A stretch of 64,000 nucleotides of DNA from Hymenobacter plasmatis (GTDB lineage: Bacteria; Bacteroidota; Bacteroidia; Cytophagales; Hymenobacteraceae), in assembly GCF_020711255.1 (NCBI RefSeq), contig NZ_JAJFAW010000004.1:1-64000 (forward strand), read 5' to 3'. The notes beneath the pieces are model-generated. The model did no database searches. It worked only from the letters and a program-made list of their open reading frames with translations, and had not been told where the DNA came from. Shown here piece by piece: positions 25,763 to 34,480 of the stretch; the stretch's first letter is position 1, and the number at the start of each line of letters is the position of its first letter. The translations under genes and the position numbers were made by a program.

Positions 25763-26596
25763 CTAGTGTCCGGCATCCCAATCGTAGCCGAGCTCAGCCC
25801 AATAATCCTTGGGGCGCGTGTCGGCGAAGGCGATGGTGCCGATGCGCTTGAGGTGTTTGATGCCGTATTTGAGCGGGGTGACGAGGCGGAGAGGTGCGCC
25901 GTGCGCTGGAGTGAGCGGCTGGCCGTTCATCTCGTAGCACAGCAGCGTTTGGGGGTGCAGGGCGCTGTGCATATCGAGGCCCACGTAGTAGGCGCCGTCG
26001 GGTGTGCGCATGCCCACGTAGGGAGCCAGGTCGGCGGGTGGGTTGAGCGGGTCGGCGGGCTGGCCGCTGCGGGTGGCCAGCGGGTAGCGGGCCAGGAAAT
26101 CGGAGAGGCGTGCGCCGGCCCAGTGCACCACCACGCTCCAGCCCTCAATGCACTTGAGCTCGGTGGTCATCTGAATTTTGGGCAGGGCCTGGATATCAGC
26201 CAGGGTGAATTCCTGGACTTTACCGGAGCCATAACCTTTCACCTGCAGGCGCCACGCGGCGGGGACTAGGGGCTGGTCGAGGCCCACTTTGCCGTTTACC
26301 CGGGGCGTGCGGGCCCGGCTACGGGCAAACTCGGGGGCCAGCCGCGTTTCTTTGAAATAGGCGCTGCTCAGGCGGCTGTTGGCGTCGAGCACCTTGCGCA
26401 GGGGGCGCGGAATGCCGGCGTCGTTGGGCTGGGAAATCAGCCAGTTCCACCCGCCAAGGCCAGCCAACCCAGCGAGGCCCAGCCCAATAAACGCGCGCCG
26501 CGAACGACGACGCGCTTCGGCCAGCACCTCCGCTTCGGTGGGGAGCGGCTCGCGCGGGCCCGCGGCCGGAGTGGGCGCAGATGTTTCGTCAGTCAT
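25763..26596 (-). CDS. Molybdopterin-dependent oxidoreductase, sulfite oxidase/MsrP-like
   Basis: 277 residues. A twin-arginine-type segment RRSRRAFIGLGLAGLAGLGGW (from about 30) predicts Tat export or anchoring of the folded cofactor protein. The Moco-ligating Cys is C149 in LKCIEGWSVVVHW. The sulfite-oxidase fold is seen in FTLADIQALP, VGLDMHSALHPQTLLCYEMNGQPLTPAHGAPLRLVTPLKYG and KHLKRIGTI. It probably reduces or oxidises a sulfur or oxo substrate in the periplasm. It lies 13 nt downstream of the cytochrome b gene, which would supply or accept electrons as MsrQ does for MsrP. Confidence 0.9.
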   Translation of the reverse strand: MTDETSAPTPAAGPREPLPTEAEVLAEARRRSRRAFIGLGLAGLAGLGGWNWLISQPNDAGIPRPLRKVLDANSRLSSAYFKETRLAPEFARSRARTPRVNGKVGLDQPLVPAAWRLQVKGYGSGKVQEFTLADIQALPKIQMTTELKCIEGWSVVVHWAGARLSDFLARYPLATRSGQPADPLNPPADLAPYVGMRTPDGAYYVGLDMHSALHPQTLLCYEMNGQPLTPAHGAPLRLVTPLKYGIKHLKRIGTIAFADTRPKDYWAELGYDWDAGH

Positions 26597-26609
26597 ACCG
26601 AAGGAAAAG

Positions 26610-27335
26610 TTAGTTGGGCAAAAGGGACGAATCGGCGGGCGGCAGCGCCGTGGGGCCGGCCTTCAGCTCGTGGGTGGTGGGGTCCACTTCCACAATTTCG
26701 AACCCGGCCACCATGGCCCGGAAATTATTCCAGCCCGCCCGCACCACCTGGGTAATGTGCACGATAAAGAACAGCACGTAGCCAATAGTGAGGGCAAAGT
26801 GCAGGATGCGGGCAAACTCGTAGCCGCCGAGCAGCTGCGTAAGCCAGCCAAACTGCGTGGGCTTGTAGATGGCCAGCCCCGTGAGCAAAGACCCCAGGCC
26901 CATGAGAATCACCGAGGTGTAGGCTATCTGCTGGGCGCCGTTGAACTTGCGCACCGGCGGGTGCTCCTTGCGCAAGCCCAGGTCATAGAGCGTGACCTGG
27001 ATGGCTTCCTTAAACGAGTGGCGGGTGGGCAACAGGTAGCGCCACTCGCCCGAAACCAGGGTGTAGAGCACGTACAGCAAGCCATTCAGGAAGAAAACCC
27101 ACATCAGCACGAAGTGCCAAGCCATGCCCTGGGCCAGCTTGTGGTCCATGTGAAAGGCCTGGTAAAACGACTGCGGGAAGAACTTGAACAAGGTGGTATT
27201 GCCCCAGCCCAAGCGGTACACGTCGTTGGCCCAATAAATCCACAAGCCGCTCCAAATCATGAGGCTGAGGACTGGAAAATTGACCCAGTGAAACCAGCGA
27301 ATGGCCAGCGGGTGCTTTTCAACAAGTTGCTTCAT
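26610..27335 (-). CDS. Cytochrome b561-type membrane subunit
   Basis: 241 residues with four main transmembrane helices and haem-ligand candidates: H in IRWFHWVNF, several in HMDHKLAQGMAWHFVLMW, and the pair ARILHFALT and FFIVHITQV. This is the cytochrome b/b6-like family that links membrane quinols to periplasmic oxidoreductases. It is the first gene of a two-gene minus-strand unit with the molybdoenzyme and is probably its redox partner. Confidence 0.88.
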   Translation of the reverse strand: MKQLVEKHPLAIRWFHWVNFPVLSLMIWSGLWIYWANDVYRLGWGNTTLFKFFPQSFYQAFHMDHKLAQGMAWHFVLMWVFFLNGLLYVLYTLVSGEWRYLLPTRHSFKEAIQVTLYDLGLRKEHPPVRKFNGAQQIAYTSVILMGLGSLLTGLAIYKPTQFGWLTQLLGGYEFARILHFALTIGYVLFFIVHITQVVRAGWNNFRAMVAGFEIVEVDPTTHELKAGPTALPPADSSLLPN

Positions 27336-27801
27336 ACACTGCGGGGTGACCAGTTAACGGGCGGAAGGTACGCCGGGCGCCCGGCTTGGCCCTCCCCTTG
27401 CTTGACGCCCAGGGCGGTCCAGCCTTACACCAAAGTCGAGTATTTCGGGCCAATAAATTGTAGCCGCTGCGCGTCTGGGTATTCCATCCTTGACTTGGCC
27501 AAACGCAGTTACAGGCGCTTCGAGTTTCTGCCATCCAATGGTAAACGGCTACTTAAGGAATGTCATCTGATGATATATCCTGAAAAATGCGAGCCCCTTC
27601 ATTATTAATAACTTTCTAATATTATTTTATATATATTTGCTATCACAGGTTGTGCTTATGAGTTTAAACGATTAAGATTTAACGACTCTCAGTACCACTT
27701 TACGAAAATCGTGCATGAGCACGAGCGCCAACCGGGCGCCCCACATTTCTCCGCTGTCCTTGTAGCGGGGCTCATTGGCTAATTTCTTATAGCAGAACCA
27801 A
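27336..27801. other. Intergenic region with an AT-rich patch
   Basis: Contains the upstream region of the minus-strand cytochrome gene and a sharply AT-rich tract at about 27600-27640. TATATTTG at 27632-27639 is a good plus-strand minus-7 match, which could serve the small Cys-repeat gene at 27802 via a 150-nt leader. No gene is convincing here. Confidence 0.5.
27632..27639 (+). promoter_or_regulatory. Minus-7 element in the AT-rich patch
   Basis: TATATTTG, a full TAnnTTTG match, set in the most AT-rich stretch of this part of the window. The downstream plus-strand gene begins at 27802. Confidence 0.4.
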
Positions 27802-28194
27802 ATGTGGAACAACTGCAGCCTCCTGCTGCTCCTCTTGGCCAGTAGCGGCGTGCAATCTTGCATGACTACCGTTCCGGCATTTGGCGTCGTCAGGCAACCC
27901 AGAATCGGCCTAACCCAAAGCGTCTCCGAGCAACTCGTCAGGCAGCGGTACCGGTGCACTGGTTGTGGTAAGCTGGCGGAAGCCAACTCCTTCCCTAACA
28001 GGGAAATGTGCCCCCGGAATGCCGGCACTTCCACAGCGGGGCATTCGTGGGGCGATGCGAAGGAAAACGAAGAGGCCAGGCTCACCTGTATTCATTGCAA
28101 CGCGCCTTTTTTCAACTCGCCTGGCTCAAATGGCAGCAGATGTCCAAAATCCGAAGCCGGGCACCGGTGGGGAACCCGCCCTGCGGGCCTCTAG
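27802..28194 (+). CDS. Small exported protein with two CxxC...C...GHxW repeats
   Basis: 130 residues. A hydrophobic N-terminus (MWNNCSLLLLLLASSGVQSC) suggests a signal peptide or lipoprotein signal, though VQSC is a poor lipobox. Two tandem cysteine units follow: YRCTGCGKLAEANSFPNREMC with GHSWG (about 53-85), and TCIHCNAPFFNSPGSNGSRC with GHRWG (about 94-124). Each has CxxC, a third Cys about 16 residues on, and a GHxW ending, as in a small zinc ribbon. I do not know a named family. An overlapping minus-strand frame lacks such features. Function unknown. Confidence 0.62.
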   Translation: MWNNCSLLLLLLASSGVQSCMTTVPAFGVVRQPRIGLTQSVSEQLVRQRYRCTGCGKLAEANSFPNREMCPRNAGTSTAGHSWGDAKENEEARLTCIHCNAPFFNSPGSNGSRCPKSEAGHRWGTRPAGL

Positions 28195-28478
28195 CACGAG
28201 CACATCTTCAACACGAAATAGGTCTTCTTAAATGGGAAGCCTTGCCGAGTATTTCCATGAAATTGAGCTAATTTCTTTTGGGCAAACCGCAAAAAAAGGC
28301 AGAAGGGAAACCCTTCTGCCTTTCCATACCAAAACACCTTAAAAAACTATTCTTTCACGAGATAGCTAACAAGAATTGCACCAAAAGATTCCGCGAGTTT
28401 CAAAAAAAGTTGCTGAATCTATCAACAGAACCAGAGCCGGCCGACAGCGCCCCACGGACTGACGAGCCTGGGCCGGCT
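28195..28478. other. Gap between the Cys-repeat gene and the CHRD gene
   Basis: Apart from the hairpin at 28290-28324, I see no gene or other clear element. Confidence 0.5.
28290..28324 (-). terminator. Terminator of the CHRD gene
   Basis: A perfect 13-bp stem AAAGGCAGAAGGG/CCCTTCTGCCTTT with a 3-nt loop. Read on the minus strand it is followed by a T run. It lies 155 nt beyond the CHRD stop codon. Confidence 0.82.
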
Positions 28479-30371
28479 TTATTCTTTCGCCACGCGCGTA
28501 ACCAGGCGGGAATCGCCCACTTGCAGGGTAAGCAAGTACAGCCCCGGCGCGATGCTGGGCAGCGCCAACGGCATGGAATTGAGTCCCGGCCGCAGGGGAA
28601 CGGCCCGGCTGGCTACCGGACGGCCCAGCACATCGGTAAGGCAGAGCTGGCCAGCCCCGGCGGCGCGGGATTCAAACGAAAGCATCAGCCCTGTGCTGAA
28701 TGGGTTGGGCGCCGTGCCAAAGGTGCCGGCCACGACCAGGGCGGGCCGGGTGGCGAGCACGCGCTGCAGGTTGCGGGCGCCGCGGTATACCTGCCCGCGG
28801 ATTTCGCCGCCCGGAAACGCCGCAGTATGCAGGTTCATGTACATGCTGTCGGCGCGGAACTGCAGCGAGCGCCGCAGCGTGAACGGCTGGCCGGTGTTGT
28901 CGCTGGTCCAGTATCCGTACACGGCGGCCGGTGCGGCGGCATTATCGAAGTACGGCGCCAGGTTGAATACCACTGGGCCCGCCTGGGTGGAGAGGCCGGT
29001 GTGGAAGTGGCCCATGGTGGCTGGGCCCGTGAGTCCGCCCCACACGCTCATGAAGTGGGCGTTGGTCTGGTCGCGGTCGATGCTCACGATGCCCACGCCG
29101 TAGCCGGGGCTGGTGGTGGGCGTGGGCCGCTCCTGCGCCCCGTTGAGCGAGATGGTATAGCCTTCGCGCGCCAGGCGGTACACCTGCCCCCGCACTTCGC
29201 CGTTGGGATTGGCGGCGGTGGTGAGCACCACGTTTAGGTTGCCCCGCAGCAGCAGGTTGATAAAGGCGGGGTTCAGGCTAGGCGCTACTAGCTCAAAGCT
29301 GGTGACGTTGCCCGCCGTGTTGCCGCCCGCGCCCGCGGCGATGGGCACCGAGCCCAGCAGGTTGGCAGTAGCATTGGCCTGGCCGGCCGCACTGTTATAA
29401 AAATTGATAGCCAGCGGCGGGCCGCTCAGGCCAGTATAGCCCACTTGCACCCGAATGGTATCCAAGGTGGCGCCCAGCCGGGCTACGGCTACGGCCTTGG
29501 CGGCGGTGCTCACGGCCGGCACCATCTGGGCGCCATCGAAGCGGGCATCGAAGGTGAGGCCGCGGGTTTCGGGAATCACCTGGGCCCGGATTTCGCCGCC
29601 GGGGTTGGTGGTGGTGTGCACGTTGATGTATATCTGCCGCTGCAGCAGCGAGGTGAGGAAAGCGGGCGTGGGCACAATCTCGCCTTCGATAACATTATTG
29701 CTGAGAAAAGGAAGCAAATCGACCACCACGGGGCCACTCACGCCCACGGCCCCGGTGTGGAAGTGAGTCGCCGTAATGGGGCTGCTCAACCCCGACACCA
29801 CCACCCGGAATTTTAGTTTGTCCTGGCTTTGGCTGAGGGTAAATACGCCCAGGCCGGTGCCCGAGGTGGCCACGGGGGGCACTTCCTGGGCGCCGTTGAG
29901 AGTGCCCGCCAGTGCCAGGTCGGTTTCTACCAGTATCTGCCCGCGGATTTCGCCGTTGGGGTTGGCCGCGGTGTGCACGTTTATGTAGTACTGCCCAAGC
30001 AGGTACTTGGCCAGCTTTTCTTTCGAAATATCGGCCCCGGTGAGGAAGCCCGAAATGCGGTTGCCGCGCACCATGGGCATCAGGCTGGTGATAATTCCCC
30101 CCGCCACGCCCACGGCCCCTTCGTGCACGTGCGCACCGGTGATGGGGCCGCTCAGGCCGCTAAAGGCCGCCTGCACAAAGAGCGTGTCGCGGGTTTCATT
30201 CAGGGTAAAGGCGGCCACGCCCTGGGCCGCAGTGCTCACGGGCGGAGTTTCCTGGGCCCCATTCATGCGGGCCGACAGGAGCAGGTGCGCATGCAAATGG
30301 TCGGCCGAGGCCGCCAACGGTGCAGCCATCACCAGGGCCGCAACCAACGAGTGCAGTAGTCTTTTCAACAT
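28479..30371 (-). CDS. Four-CHRD-domain secreted protein with T9SS type A domain
   Basis: 630 residues from ATG 30371 (MLKRLLHSLVAALVMAAPLAASA, a signal peptide). Four tandem CHRD (chordin) domains of about 120-130 residues begin at LLSARMNGAQETPPV, LAGTLNGAQEVPPV, FDARFDGAQMVPAV and ISLNGAQERPTP. They end in INVHTAANPNGEIRGQ-like segments. The third copy is degenerate: it lacks the internal THxHxG-type motif and reads VVLTTAANPNGEVRG instead of NVHT. The last ~80 residues (GTAPNPFSTGLMLSFESR to LLTLQVGDSRLVTRVAKE) are a T9SS type A sorting domain. The product should be on the cell surface; CHRD function in bacteria is unknown. Confidence 0.9.
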   Translation of the reverse strand: MLKRLLHSLVAALVMAAPLAASADHLHAHLLLSARMNGAQETPPVSTAAQGVAAFTLNETRDTLFVQAAFSGLSGPITGAHVHEGAVGVAGGIITSLMPMVRGNRISGFLTGADISKEKLAKYLLGQYYINVHTAANPNGEIRGQILVETDLALAGTLNGAQEVPPVATSGTGLGVFTLSQSQDKLKFRVVVSGLSSPITATHFHTGAVGVSGPVVVDLLPFLSNNVIEGEIVPTPAFLTSLLQRQIYINVHTTTNPGGEIRAQVIPETRGLTFDARFDGAQMVPAVSTAAKAVAVARLGATLDTIRVQVGYTGLSGPPLAINFYNSAAGQANATANLLGSVPIAAGAGGNTAGNVTSFELVAPSLNPAFINLLLRGNLNVVLTTAANPNGEVRGQVYRLAREGYTISLNGAQERPTPTTSPGYGVGIVSIDRDQTNAHFMSVWGGLTGPATMGHFHTGLSTQAGPVVFNLAPYFDNAAAPAAVYGYWTSDNTGQPFTLRRSLQFRADSMYMNLHTAAFPGGEIRGQVYRGARNLQRVLATRPALVVAGTFGTAPNPFSTGLMLSFESRAAGAGQLCLTDVLGRPVASRAVPLRPGLNSMPLALPSIAPGLYLLTLQVGDSRLVTRVAKE

Positions 30372-30725
30372 GGCATTGGAGGTTAGGTAAGTGAGACATC
30401 GGAACGACGCTACCGGCACGGAGCCTGCCCTCTCCAACTCGAAATGGCGGGCCCGTTCGTTGCCTGCGGCGCTGGGGTTCTTGGTTGTTTTACTACGACC
30501 TGCTCACGCCGAAAAAAGTTTGTAAATAGTTTTGCTAAACATCTAATTATTAAGCAGTACCATAGCTAATCCAATGCCTTCTAGGCTCATCGCACCCATA
30601 AGGAAGTGGTTACCAATACCTAAATTTTATGCCCCGGAAATTGGGCTGGAATTGAGCTAAACCCACGTAAAAAAGGGTTGCTACCCACTGAATACAGCTC
30701 CCTTACCTAGCTAATATTGAGTTGC
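30372..30725. other. Intergenic region upstream of the CHRD gene
   Basis: Moderately AT-rich from about 30510 to 30720. TAGTTTTG occurs at 30527-30534 on the plus strand, but no plus-strand gene follows it. I could not place a clear minus-strand promoter and see no gene. Confidence 0.45.
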
Positions 30726-31433
30726 TTATAGCAACCCGGCCAGGATATTTATGCTCAGGGCCAGGATAGCCGTGTTGAAGCCAAAGGACAGCATACTGTG
30801 AAACAGCACCATTTGGCGCATTCGGAATGAGGTCACCGCTACGTCAGCGGTTTGGGCCGTCATTCCAATTACAAAGGCGAAATACACAAAGTCCCAGTAC
30901 AGGGTCGGGGGTGTGCCAATGAACCCCAGCCCACCCTGCTGGCGCTCGGGCTGAACACCCCGCTCGGGGCAGAAGTACGTGTGGGCGTAATGCAGGGCAA
31001 ACAGGGTGTGGAGCATGAGCCAGGTGCCCACCACGGCCACTATCGAAACCATGATGTGCTCTAGGCGCTCTTCCAAATCCATGGTGAAGAGGCCCCGCAA
31101 GAGCAGCGTAACCGCCAGCAGGCTGGTGGCGATGCCCACAAAGGAGACGAGCAAGAGCAGGCCCCACGTGCGGTTGGGGTGCAGCACCCGGGCCACCCGC
31201 TGAATATCGGCGGTGCTGGCTTGCAAAATGGTGAGCCAGGTGAGCAGCAAAATGCCCACCAGGAAACCATCCCAACCCAGCAGCAGGCTGGTTACGAGCT
31301 CAAAATCGGGCGGCGCCAGCCAGTAGCAAAAGCCCGCCATAAGCATGGCCAGCCCCACCCGCAGGAAGCGCGCCGGCAAGCCCAGCCGGAGCAGCATCGG
31401 AACCGCGGGCTGGGAAGGCGTATAAATATCCAT
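30726..31433 (-). CDS. DUF1345 membrane protein
   Basis: 235 residues with five or six transmembrane helices (VGLAMLMAGFCYWL, GLLLLVSFVGIATSLLAVTLLL, IVAVVGTWLMLHTLFALHYAH and others). The typical DUF1345 segment is YWDFVYFAFVIGMTAQTADVAV. Function unknown. It lies 56 nt downstream of ffh on the same strand and may be read from that transcript. A hairpin at 31434-31470 touches its start codon; an in-frame ATG 36 nt downstream (MLLRLGLPARFL) is an alternative start. Confidence 0.88.
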   Translation of the reverse strand: MDIYTPSQPAVPMLLRLGLPARFLRVGLAMLMAGFCYWLAPPDFELVTSLLLGWDGFLVGILLLTWLTILQASTADIQRVARVLHPNRTWGLLLLVSFVGIATSLLAVTLLLRGLFTMDLEERLEHIMVSIVAVVGTWLMLHTLFALHYAHTYFCPERGVQPERQQGGLGFIGTPPTLYWDFVYFAFVIGMTAQTADVAVTSFRMRQMVLFHSMLSFGFNTAILALSINILAGLL

Positions 31434-31470
31434 GGCGTAAGAAACAGGTGCACCACCTGCTTCTTACGCC
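31434..31470 (-). promoter_or_regulatory. Hairpin abutting the DUF1345 start codon
   Basis: GGCGTAAGAA pairs with TTCTTACGCC, and after one mismatch CAGGTG pairs with CACCTG around a 3-nt loop. The base of this 16-bp stem ends directly at the ATG of the downstream minus-strand gene. No T run follows, so it looks like a translation-control or transcript-stability structure rather than a terminator. Confidence 0.5.
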
Positions 31471-31489
31471 ATGTTTGGGGTGGCGTTGC

Positions 31490-32854
31490 TTAGCGCATCA
31501 TGCCGCCGGGCCCGCCTTTCATGCCGCCCATCATCTTGGCCATCTGGGCCATACCGCCCTTGGTCTGGCTCATTTTGTTCATGGTGCGCATCATTTTGCG
31601 CATGTCGTCAAACTGCTTCATCAGGGCGTTTACCTGCTGAATATCGGTGCCGGAACCCTTGGCCAACCGGCGCTTGCGCGAGCCGTTGAGGATGTCGGGG
31701 TTGGCCCGCTCCTGCTTGGTCATGCTTTTGATGATGGCCTCGACGGGCTTGAAGGCGTCGTCGTCGATTTCCACGTCTTTCATGGCCTTGCTCATGCCCG
31801 GAATCATGCCCATCAAATCCTTGATGTTGCCCATCTTCTTGATTTGCTCGAGCTGAGAGAGGAAGTCATCGAAGTTGAACTGGTTTTTCCGGATTTTGGC
31901 GTTGATGCGCTTGGCTTCGTCCTCGTCGAACTGCTGCTGGGCGCGCTCAACGAGCGAAATCACGTCGCCCATGCCCAGGATGCGCTGGGCCATGCGGTCG
32001 GGGTAGAATAGGTCCAGCGCGTCCATCTTCTCGCCCGTCGAGATGAACTTGATGGGCTTCTCCACCACGGCCCGGATGCTGAGGGCCGCACCACCGCGCG
32101 AGTCGCCGTCGAGCTTGGTGAGCACCACGCCGTCGAAGTTGAGCCGGTCGTTGAAGGTTTTGGCCGTGTTCACGGCGTCCTGGCCAGTCATGGAGTCCAC
32201 CACAAACAGTGTTTCGCTGGGGTTGATGGCCGCCTTCACGGCCTCAATCTCGCGCATCATCTGCTCGTCGACGGCCAAGCGGCCGGCGGTGTCGATGATG
32301 ACTACCTTTTTGTTGTTCTTTTTCGCGTACTCAATGGCGTTGCGCGAGATTTCGACCGGGTTTTTGTTCTCGACTTCCGAGTACACTTCCACGCCGATTT
32401 GCTCGCCGAGCACCTTGAGCTGGTCGATGGCCGCGGGGCGGTACACGTCGCAGGCCACGAGCAGCACCGTGCGGTTCTGCTTCTTCACGTAGCTGGCCAG
32501 TTTGCCGGCAAACGTGGTTTTGCCCGAGCCCTGGAGGCCCGAGAGCAGGATAACGGCCGGGTCGCCCTTGATGGTGATGTCCTTCTTTTCGCCGCCCATG
32601 AGCTCGGTCAGCTCATCGTACACGATTTTGACCATGAGCTGGCCCGGCGACACGGCCGTGAGCACGTCGCGGCCCATGGCGGCCTCCTTAATCTTGTCGG
32701 TTACATCTTTGGCAACCTTGTAGTTAACGTCGGCATCGACCAGCGCGCGGCGGATTTCCTTGATGGTGGCCGCAACGTTGATTTCCGAGATGCTGCCCTG
32801 GCCTTTCAGGGTCTTAATGGCCCGGTCGAGCTTAGTGGAGAGATTATCGAACAT
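31490..32854 (-). CDS. ffh: Signal recognition particle protein Ffh
   Basis: 454 residues. An N-domain (MFDNLSTKLDRAIKTLKGQG...) precedes a GTPase domain with P-loop GLQGSGKTTFAGKLA, the DTAGRLAVDEQMM motif and the TKLDGDSRGGAAL specificity motif. The C-terminal M-domain ends in a methionine-rich tail (MRKMMRTMNKMSQTKGGMAQMAKMMGGMKGG). It binds 4.5S RNA and signal sequences and delivers ribosomes to FtsY at the inner membrane. DUF1345 follows closely. Confidence 0.97.
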   Translation of the reverse strand: MFDNLSTKLDRAIKTLKGQGSISEINVAATIKEIRRALVDADVNYKVAKDVTDKIKEAAMGRDVLTAVSPGQLMVKIVYDELTELMGGEKKDITIKGDPAVILLSGLQGSGKTTFAGKLASYVKKQNRTVLLVACDVYRPAAIDQLKVLGEQIGVEVYSEVENKNPVEISRNAIEYAKKNNKKVVIIDTAGRLAVDEQMMREIEAVKAAINPSETLFVVDSMTGQDAVNTAKTFNDRLNFDGVVLTKLDGDSRGGAALSIRAVVEKPIKFISTGEKMDALDLFYPDRMAQRILGMGDVISLVERAQQQFDEDEAKRINAKIRKNQFNFDDFLSQLEQIKKMGNIKDLMGMIPGMSKAMKDVEIDDDAFKPVEAIIKSMTKQERANPDILNGSRKRRLAKGSGTDIQQVNALMKQFDDMRKMMRTMNKMSQTKGGMAQMAKMMGGMKGGPGGMMR

Positions 32855-32937
32855 GAGTCGCTGAGTTGAGCGGAATTTACGGAGGGGGCTGATTCGGTAC
32901 CGGACGAGTTACCGGGAATCAGGCTGGAACTGAACCC

Positions 32938-32945
32938 CAAAAGTA
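32938..32945 (-). promoter_or_regulatory. Minus-7 element of ffh
   Basis: Read on the minus strand this is TACTTTTG, a full TAnnTTTG match, about 84 nt upstream of the ffh start. Confidence 0.45.
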
Positions 32946-33010
32946 ACCATAAATGCCCGAAAACCGGCAAACCACGTACCTTCGCGCCCCGCTAGTTGTC
33001 TCCTCCTTTC

Positions 33011-34324
33011 GTGCCCTCCCCTCGCCCGTTGCGCCTGCTCGTCATCACCTACTATTGGCCGCCCTCGGGCGGGGCCGGCGTGCAGCGCTGCCTGAAGTTT
33101 GTGAAGCACCTGGGTTCCTTCGGCATCGAGCCCACCGTGATAACCGTGGACCCCGCCGAAGCGACCTACCCGGTGCTCGACGAAAGCCTGCTGGCCGAGG
33201 TGCCCGCCGGCGTGCGCGTCATTCGCACGGGCACTTCCGAGCCGTTTGAGAGCTACAAAAAGCTAACGGGCCGGGCCGTGCCATACGGCGGCTTTGCCAA
33301 CGAAGGCAAGCCCGGGCTCATGCAGAAGGCCATGCGCTTTGTGCGCGGCAACCTGTTTATCCCGGACCCGCGCCGGGGCTGGAACCGCCACGCCCTGGCC
33401 GCCGTGGAGCAGCTTCTGGCCGCGGGCGAAACGTTCGACGCCGTACTCACGTCCTCGCCGCCACATTCCACTCAGCTCATTGGGCTGGAACTGCAACGGC
33501 GCCACGGCCTGCGCTGGCTGGCCGACCTGCGCGACCCCTGGACGGACATCTACTACTACAAAGACCTGCACCACACCCCCCTGGCTGCCTGGCTCGATGC
33601 GCGCTACGAGCGCCGCGTGCTCACCCAAGCCGATGCCGTGCTGGTGACTTCGCCCGAAACCAAGCGCCTCTTTCTGGCCAAGCTCCCGGACTTGCCTTCG
33701 GCCAAATTCCACGTGCTGCCCAACGGCTACGACGAGTCGGATTTTCAGCAGCCCTCGCAGCCCCCCACCGACTGCCTGCGCATCACCCACACCGGCACCA
33801 TCACGGAGCTCTATCACATCAACCGCCTGCTGGAAGCAGTGGCCGCCTGTGCCACCCGCAATCCCGACGTGCCCCTGCGGCTGCGCTTCGTGGGCCAGGT
33901 ATCGGCGGAGCTCCGCCACCAGATTGAGCTAGCCGGCCTGCTGCCCACCACTGAGTTTCTCGCTTTTGTGCCACACGACGAATCGGTAAAGCACCTGCTC
34001 TGCGCGTCGGCGCTCCTCATGGCCATCCCCGATGTGCCGCGCAACTTCGGCATCTTACCCGGCAAGGTGTTCGAGTACCTCGCCGCCAATAAGCCCATAC
34101 TGTGCGTGGGCCCCGCCGGCTGCGATGCCGACATTCTACTGCAGGAATGCGCCGCGGGCCACGCCCTGCCCTACCAGGATTACGCCCTCATGCTGGAAAC
34201 GCTGGAAGGCATGGTAGACCAATGGCGCAAAAACCCCAACTTGGACCTGCCGGCCATCAGCCACGAGCGGTATTCTCGGGTATCGCTCACCAAGCGGCTG
34301 GCAGAGCTGGTGCGCGTGAAGTGA
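33011..34324 (+). CDS. Glycosyltransferase family 4-type (GT-B)
   Basis: About 437 residues from GTG 33011; a TTG at 32996 is an alternative and no ATG fits. The N-terminal Rossmann domain starts LRLLVITYYWPPSGGAGVQRCLKFVKHL, typical of GT4 transferases. A donor-binding half follows with NGYDESDF, LRITHTGTITELYHINRLLEA, LRFVGQVSAEL and GKVFEYLAANKPILCVGP. It would transfer a sugar in cell-surface polysaccharide synthesis. It is monocistronic between the divergent ffh unit and a palindromic element; the sugar is unknown. Confidence 0.87.
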   Translation: MPSPRPLRLLVITYYWPPSGGAGVQRCLKFVKHLGSFGIEPTVITVDPAEATYPVLDESLLAEVPAGVRVIRTGTSEPFESYKKLTGRAVPYGGFANEGKPGLMQKAMRFVRGNLFIPDPRRGWNRHALAAVEQLLAAGETFDAVLTSSPPHSTQLIGLELQRRHGLRWLADLRDPWTDIYYYKDLHHTPLAAWLDARYERRVLTQADAVLVTSPETKRLFLAKLPDLPSAKFHVLPNGYDESDFQQPSQPPTDCLRITHTGTITELYHINRLLEAVAACATRNPDVPLRLRFVGQVSAELRHQIELAGLLPTTEFLAFVPHDESVKHLLCASALLMAIPDVPRNFGILPGKVFEYLAANKPILCVGPAGCDADILLQECAAGHALPYQDYALMLETLEGMVDQWRKNPNLDLPAISHERYSRVSLTKRLAELVRVK

Positions 34325-34337
34325 AGTGAACGAGGGT

Positions 34338-34377
34338 GAACCTCACCCCCGGCCCCTCTCCAAAAGAGAGGGGAGCC
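34338..34377 (+). repeat. Left arm of a 40-bp inverted repeat
   Basis: A perfect 40-bp inverted partner of 34481-34520. Each arm also folds on itself (CCCCTCTC-CAAAA-GAGAGGGG). Arms and central hairpin together give a nested palindrome of 183 bp. Confidence 0.9.
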
Positions 34378-34386
34378 GAACGTTAA

Positions 34387-34438
34387 TCCAAAAACAGAAA
34401 GCATCAGCTCAATGGAGCTGGTGCTTTCTGTTTTTGGA
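34387..34438. terminator. Long bidirectional hairpin terminator inside the palindrome
   Basis: A 17-bp perfect outer stem beginning TCCAAAAACAGAAAGCA extends through seven more pairs (one T-G) to a 4-nt AATG loop. A and T runs flank it, and it lies between the convergent GT4 and SGNH-like genes. Confidence 0.8.
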
Positions 34439-34480
34439 AATTGTGCTAACTCTTGGAAATTGAGGCAGTTCTTGTGCCGT

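Noticed and set aside
26379..27608. Long plus-strand frame of 409 codons across the molybdoenzyme/cytochrome genes
   Set aside because: High-GC shadow of two well-supported minus-strand genes; low-complexity translation without domains.
27672..28085. Minus-strand open frame of 137 codons opposite the Cys-repeat gene
   Set aside because: No recognisable family and no signal peptide. The opposite strand has two clear cysteine repeats with conserved spacing.
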